Below, one piece after another: positions 27,536 through 32,485 of a DNA stretch of 32,485 bases. The stretch comes from Priapulus caudatus (taxonomy: Eukaryota; Priapulida; Priapulimorpha; Priapulimorphida; Priapulidae). Every line of letters begins with the position of its first letter. Within the stretch, counting starts at the first letter, position 1. A program made the position numbers and the translations under genes. The DNA lies in assembly GCF_000485595.1 (NCBI RefSeq), contig NW_014577219.1:39129-71613 (forward strand). Direction: 5' to 3'. The notes below the pieces were generated by a model. The model saw nothing but the letters and a program-made list of their open reading frames with translations, was not told where the DNA came from and did not search any database.

Positions 27536-30500
27536 GTATATAGGTTTAATTGTGAAAGCTTATTATTCATTCATCTGCGCCTGTGTATTGAGAATGTCAA
27601 GCCGCCATTTTTGTAGATCGTATTTGTAGTACAGTGACCAAAATTTCTGTATTCAGTACTAAGGTTGGCTTAGCAACACATCACAGTAAGAAACACAAAG
27701 TTTAGTAACTAAATGCTAAACAGTACTATCTACGTATATATACATTCAATACATATATGCATATATTGTGAAATGGTTTTTACTTTTACTTTTAGTTTTA
27801 GTAAGTTTGGTTGCACAAATTCTGAAATTGCCACAATCCTAGTTCCTACTTTGGCATATTTCAATTATTTGGCGTTCGTGCCGTTTTCTTTCACAACTAT
27901 GTTAAACTAAAGTTGTTTATCAGTTGACAGAATCACTCGGTAACACCTACGCAAGTTAATCAGTGCAGAAACGTAGTACTCTTCTGCTTTACGAACAACA
28001 ATTACCGTCTTCGAAATCGCTCGTAAGTTGATAACCGCTCGTTCTGTTTTTGTTTCAGATGTCGACGGAGTTGAGTCCGGTGAGCAGCCCCGTGCAGGCC
28101 AGCCCGATCACGCGGATAATTCCGGAAACATTCAGAACACTGTCAACGGACTCGATGACGAAACTTCGTGTTCCGAGATCGCAGTTCACGTCGGAACGCG
28201 ACACGTGTGCAGACTGTTTCGACCACTGGTCCGAATCGGACCAGGTGGAATTCGTGGAATATCTCATATCGCACATGTGCCACACTCAGCACGGCATCAT
28301 CAATTCCTACTTGAAACCGTTGCTGCAGAGAGACTTTATATCCCTACTACCGAGTGAGTGTTGAATCGGGGATGGATTTTGTTTTCGGCTGATTAGGACT
28401 GGAAGCGATTCGATCGTGCGGGAGTGTGGTTAGAGATCGCTCAAGTTAGCCAAGTTCATGCCACTCATTTTATTGGAAGCAGTATGCCATTTGTGTACAG
28501 AAATTACGCGTGTATCAGGCCACCCTTAAAAAATCGTTTGTTTTCCCTTTACCTACTCGCCTCTCAGGGTACCGAGTAGGTAGGTAGGTGAAAAAATCTT
28601 TTTTATTTTGTTTTGACAAGATGTGCACGTATGTATAATGTATATTGTATATTCACTTTTGTGTATAATATGTTTTTGCATAACAAATTTGATTATTTTT
28701 TTTGCGAAACGAAATAATTTTTGTTTTGTTTAAATAGGCCAATAAAATGTCTCGAGTAGCGGCGTTTTGGCGAGTCGGTCGGTAAAGGGGAAATGAGCAA
28801 TATTTTATCTTAGGCCTCAACAAACATGCACCCATAGTCCCAGACCCACTCTTACACATAAAACACACACATATGCCCAGGGTTTTAGTCTTCTGTGAGA
28901 TAATATAAAATTGCAGGTGTCATGAAAGATAATGCATGTTTGTTTTTGCATGTAATTTTATGCGATTTAATGATTTCCTAAATGATATTGAAATATAATT
29001 ATTTAACGGTAATAAATTTCAGGTAACAGTATAGAGTGTAGTGCATTTGTACATGTACATTCTGAGCCTGTTAGCAGTTAGATTTTGGGGTATACACAAT
29101 TACCTAGTTACTGTAAGAAGGAACTACTATACGTTTTATTAAAATTTCAGAGCGTGGTCTTGACCATGTAGCGGAGAATATATTATCATACCTCGATGCA
29201 AAGTCACTGTGTGCAGCAGAACTGGTGTCCAAGGAATGGTACAGAGTGATCTCAGAGGGAAATTTATGGAAAAAACTCATAGAGAGGAAAGTACGAACAG
29301 ACACGCTGTGGAGGGGTCTTTCCGAAAAGAGAGGATGGTAAGTTCCATCAAATTACAAAATTAAAGTCTGAATAAATATATATATGCATTAAAGAAGTAT
29401 GTTATCGACATATAGTTTACTGAAAGACCACATCGAATTACTAGCTGTTTATATTGAAAAAAGAGGGTGACCGAATATACAATGTACACAGTAAATTACA
29501 ATTCTACCAGTGGGAAAAGCACTAGAAATAATACTTGTACTGATGCGTTCAAACGCAGCGTGATTGATGTGATAACAATGAGGTAATATAAACAACCCCA
29601 ACTCTATGTCTATAGGTCTACTAATGATGTCATTATTTTGTAATTTACGGTTTGCATTGTTTCAGGGCAAAATACCTGTTCAAACCAAAACCTGGCGAAA
29701 CTCCAAAAGATCACACGTTTTACCGACGATTATACCCGAAGATAATCTCTGATATTGAGGTAGGAAAATCTAATAAAAAACTTTAGTCAGGATAACCTCT
29801 AACTTCTAAGCACCATGTAATGTGGAAAATTCTTTCCTGTTTAGTACGCTTTAGTTCTATTCAGTATCACCATTATGTTTATGTTTTCTGGGTGAACAAG
29901 TTGTATTAGATGTGGCAGTTCTTGCAAGGCTATTCATTTCGAATTAAGTAAGGTTATGTAAATTAATCAACTTAATTAAATTAATTTAGGTTAAGTAATT
30001 AATTAAGTAAGGTTACGTTGTTGAACGTTATCGTCATTTCTGTTTCGGTCTGCTTTCTTAGCAAATGTGTTATCTAAGAAATACTAGAGTATTCCTTAAT
30101 ATCATGTCATTCTAGTACTAAGAATTACTCAAACAAATATATACATTATTATGATTACATTTAGAAATACTCTCTAAAATGTAAAAAAACGTTTTTTTAG
30201 ATTTATACATTTTAGTGTATTAGGCTTAAGTTATTATTTCACAGTATGATATAATTTGTAACACTAACAGCGACTTAATCAGCATATAGACCATGTCGAC
30301 ATGAGTGTCTGTATGCAGTCCATGAGTTTCATCTCTATAATATGTAGGTTTGTCTGAGAACGGTTTGCCGGTTTCCAGTTTTGCGGTGACTCACTTGTGA
30401 GCATGTAATATTCATGTTTGTGCACCTACCTATATTACACGTGTCTGTCTACCTACCTTCACATATATCACACTTGAATAAACGTGCACAGATCATCTGA

Positions 30501-30779
30501 CCTGCTTTCAATTGTACGGCAGGCTTTTGTCAAGTGAAACGGGTCGTGCTGGTGTGATTTAAAAACACTCCTTTGTGCTTGGTTTTTATTTTCTGGTTAT
30601 AATATGCCAATACAATTTGTACTATTTCTAAATAGCTAATTTTATAGCACCCACTGGCAAGTTATATCTATCCATGCGTTCCTCGGTCTCTACATTTCCA
30701 CTCTATTCCCGCTTCTCCTTTTTCTCCTTACCTGCCGCCCTTCCACTCACCACCATCCCTGCGGCCCTGCCCCCCCCTC

Positions 30780-30842
<63 letters not shown>

Positions 30843-30950
30843 TTCTCTCTCGCTGTCTCTGTCCCTGCCCCTCTCTCTCTCTCTCCGTCTCTCTCACTCA
30901 CTTTCTCTCTCGCTCTCTCTGTCCCTCCCATCTATCTCTCCTTCTCTCCA

Positions 30951-31010
<60 letters not shown>

Positions 31011-31046
31011 TCTCTCTCCTCCCTCCCTCCCTCCCCCCCTCCCCTC

Positions 31047-31091
<45 letters not shown>

Positions 31092-31386
31092 CCTCCCTCC
31101 CTCTCTCCCTCCCTCCCTCCCTCCCTCTCTCCCCCCTCTCTGTGTGTATGTACAGTTATTCTACCGATGACTAACGGTAGCATCACACGAACTGGTGCGT
31201 GTAGTTTAGTCATGTGAATGTAATCGTGTTTACACATGTTTCTTGCAGGCGATCGACAACAACTGGAAGTGTGGCAGACACAACCTACAGAGAATCCACT
31301 GTCGCAGTGAGAACAGTAAGGGCGTGTATTGTCTGCAGTATGATGATACAAAGATCGTCAGCGGACTGAGAGACAATACGATCAAG
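27491..31386 (+). CDS. BTRC: Beta-TrCP (BTRC/FBXW11/Slimb) F-box/WD40 protein, exons 1-5, 3' part beyond window
   Basis: Five exons join in phase: 27491-27535, 28059-28353, 29151-29337, 29666-29759 and 31249-31386. They give 253 residues with no stop. The order is an N-terminal [13 protein letters not shown] (compare the start of vertebrate FBXW11), a Ser/Pro-rich stretch, the D dimerisation domain (about residues 60-110, core [16 protein letters not shown]), the F-box (about 115-157), a linker with [10 protein letters not shown] and FYRRLYPKI, then the first WD40 blade from about 230. The full protein would have seven blades. Beta-TrCP is the substrate receptor of an SCF ubiquitin ligase that recognises DSGxxS phosphodegrons, for example in beta-catenin and IkappaB. 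Invertebrates normally have one copy. The ATG context (CAAACATGG) is favourable. The next exon should start with IWD. Confidence 0.96.
28059..28353 (+). CDS. BTRC: Beta-TrCP exon 2 (D domain)
   Basis: The acceptor is TTTGTTTCAG and the donor is GTGAGT, in phase 1. It encodes 98 residues: a variable Ser/Pro/Thr-rich part and then the highly conserved D domain ending [10 protein letters not shown]. The D domain mediates beta-TrCP dimerisation. Confidence 0.97.
28556..28600. repeat. TACCTACTCG hairpin in beta-TrCP intron 2
   Basis: TACCTACTCG pairs with CGAGTAGGTA around a short loop, followed by AGGTAGGT. This may be part of a dispersed element, as GGCC-containing sequences flank at about 28520 and 28812, but ends are unclear. 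Confidence 0.4.
29151..29337 (+). CDS. BTRC: Beta-TrCP exon 3 (F-box)
   Basis: The acceptor is AAATTTCAG and the donor is GTAAGT, in phase 2. It encodes [32 protein letters not shown] and [11 protein letters not shown], the F-box that binds SKP1, followed by WRGLSEKRG. It is near-identical to vertebrate sequence. Confidence 0.98.
29666..29759 (+). CDS. BTRC: Beta-TrCP exon 4 (linker)
   Basis: The acceptor is TTGTTTCAG and the donor is GTAGGA, in phase 0. It completes the split Trp and encodes [11 protein letters not shown], then [14 protein letters not shown], the alpha-helical linker between F-box and propeller. Confidence 0.96.
29760..30770. other. Beta-TrCP intron 4, first part, nothing recognised
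   Basis: AT-rich intron. A TTAATTAA-type short repeat lies at about 29955-30015. No exon or element with clear ends was found. Confidence 0.5.
30772..31140. repeat. CT microsatellite in beta-TrCP intron 4
   Basis: Long CTCT runs alternate with CCCT and GTCTGTCT variants. It ends about 110 bases before the exon 5 acceptor. Frames through it are artefacts. Confidence 0.95.
31249..31386 (+). CDS. BTRC: Beta-TrCP exon 5 (start of WD40 propeller)
   Basis: The acceptor is TTTCTTGCAG and the donor is AAG|GTGCGT, in phase 0. It encodes [19 protein letters not shown], then [19 protein letters not shown], the first blade strand set. The remaining blades are outside the window. Confidence 0.97.
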
Positions 31387-31404
31387 GTGCGTGCGTAGGG
31401 TTCT

Positions 31405-31645
31405 AGGGACAAATACCCCCGGACAATTACCCCCCGGATTATTACCCCCTCGGACAATAGCCCCCCGGACAATTACCCCACGGACAATTACCCTCAATGC
31501 CATTTACCCTCCCGGACAATTACCCCCTCGGACAATCACGCCCCGGACAATAGCCCCCTGGACAATTACCCCCGGACATTTACCCCCCGGACAATTACCC
31601 CCCGGACAATTACCCCCCGGAAATTTTCCCCCCGGACATTTACTC
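31405..31645. repeat. Minisatellite of CCCCGGACAATTA units
   Basis: About fourteen units of 13-18 bases, each GGACAATTACCCC with variable C-runs, start about 18 bases after the exon 5 donor of beta-TrCP. Variants include GGACATTTA and GGACAATAG. Confidence 0.92.
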
Positions 31646-31689
31646 AATTGTTGTTTATTATTTATTGTTGAGCAGTGTCGAGTGATACA

Positions 31690-32485
31690 GGGAGGTGGTC
31701 GAGGAGGAGGGAAGAAGGTGGTGGAGGAGGAGGGGAAGAAGGTGGGGAGAAGGTGGTGGAGGAGGAGGAAGGGGAGAAGGTTGAGGAGGAGGAGGAGAGG
31801 AGGAAGAGGAGGAGGTGGAGGAGGAAAATGGGAGAACGTGGAGAGAAGGTGGTGGAGGGGGAGAAAGTGGTGGAGGAGAAGGAAGGGGAGAAGGTGGAGG
31901 AGGAGGAGAGGAGGAGAGGAGGTGGAGGAGGAGGAGGAGGGGAAAACGTGGGGAGAAGGTGGCGAAAGAGGAGGAGGGGGAGAAGGTGGAGGAGGAGGAG
32001 AGGAGGTGAAGGAGGAGGAGAAGAGGTGGAGGAGGAGGGGGAGACGTGGGGAGGTGGTGGAGGAGGAGTAGGAGGAGTTAGAAGGCGAAGGAGAAGGTAG
32101 AGGTGGAGGAGGAGGGGGAGACGTGGGGAGGTGGTGGAGGAGGAGTAGGAGGAGTTAGAAGGCGAAGGAGAAGGTAGAGGTGGAGGAGGAGGGAGAAACG
32201 TGGGGAGGTGGTGGAGGAGGAGTAGGAGGAGTTAGAAGGCGAAGGAGAAGGTAGAGGTGGAGGAGGAGGGAGAAACGTGGGGAGGTGGTGGAGGAGGAGT
32301 AGGAGGAGTTAGAAGGCGAAGGAGAAGGTAGAGGTGGAGGAGGAGGGAGAAGAGGAGGAGGTAGAAAAGGGACAGGTGGTACAGGGAGGAGGTCGAGGAG
32401 GAGGGAAGAAGGTGGTGGAGGAGGAGGGGGAGAAGGTGGGGAGAAGGTGGTGGAGGAGGAGGAGGGGGAGAAGGTGGAGGAGGAG
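31690..32485. repeat. Purine-rich minisatellite reaching the window edge
   Basis: GGTGGAGGAGGAGG and GGGGAGAAGG units fill the end of the window. Frames read Gly/Glu/Arg and are not genes. It is related to the complement of the tract at 46-1107. Confidence 0.93.
32027..32340. repeat. 77-bp higher-order tandem repeat, about four copies
   Basis: The marker ACGTGGGGAGGTGGTGG recurs at 32044, 32121, 32198 and 32275, a constant period of 77. Copies 1-2 have GGGGGAGACG and copies 3-4 GGGAGAAACG before it, so the units amplified recently with one variant. Confidence 0.92.

Noticed and set aside
30674-32100. Ser/Leu-rich and Gly/Glu-rich frames of 139-226 residues
   Set aside because: They are translations of the CT microsatellite, the GGACAATTACCCC minisatellite and the purine minisatellite, inside beta-TrCP introns.

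Overview
This is non-coding-rich nuclear DNA from an animal, most likely a marine invertebrate. It has spliced genes with GT/AG introns, abundant microsatellites, a tRNA-derived SINE, several MITE-like elements with target-site duplications, and a 731-base assembly gap. There are no operons, Shine-Dalgarno sites or CRISPR arrays. The phylum cannot be fixed from sequence alone.

Two protein-coding genes can be supported, arranged head-to-head. On the minus strand, nine phase-consistent exons between 22577 and 14798 encode a YeeE/YedE (Sulf_transp) family membrane protein, related to prokaryotic thiosulfate/sulfur-compound importers. The assembled part is 337 residues ending in a stop. Its N-terminal start is not certain; a phase-compatible candidate first exon lies at 24192-24267. 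On the plus strand, five exons from 27491 to 31386 encode the first 253 residues of a beta-TrCP (BTRC/FBXW11/Slimb) orthologue: N-terminus, D dimerisation domain, F-box, linker and start of the WD40 propeller. The rest lies past the right edge. The two products have no known functional link.

Layout. 1-1107: pyrimidine-rich minisatellite. 1095-2113: inverted repeats enclosing two telomere-like tracts. 2250-6600: unique-looking DNA with TG/CA repeats. 6600-7349: palindromes, including a 348-bp inverted repeat with 162-base arms. 7380-9075: a degenerate GATA/GATC mosaic. 9500-9795: a foldback element with telomere-like interior. 10693-11209: a candidate MITE. 12540-13490: a CACG repeat interrupted by the gap. 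14508-14675: a MITE beside the 3' end of the transporter gene. 14798-24267: transporter gene, whose introns hold a hAT-like element, a 156-bp tandem repeat, a 708-bp foldback element and a SINE split by a MITE. 24307-25825: a hAT-like MITE followed by hairpins and a nested foldback pair with another telomere-like tract. 26040-26480: G-rich island. 27491-31386: beta-TrCP exons. 31405-32485: a CCCCGGACAATTA minisatellite and then a purine-rich minisatellite with a 77-bp higher-order unit.

No clearly novel biological system is visible. The most interesting points are the animal YeeE/YedE gene, the association of all four long telomere-like tracts with inverted-repeat elements, and three cases where nested insertions or target-site duplications can be read directly.
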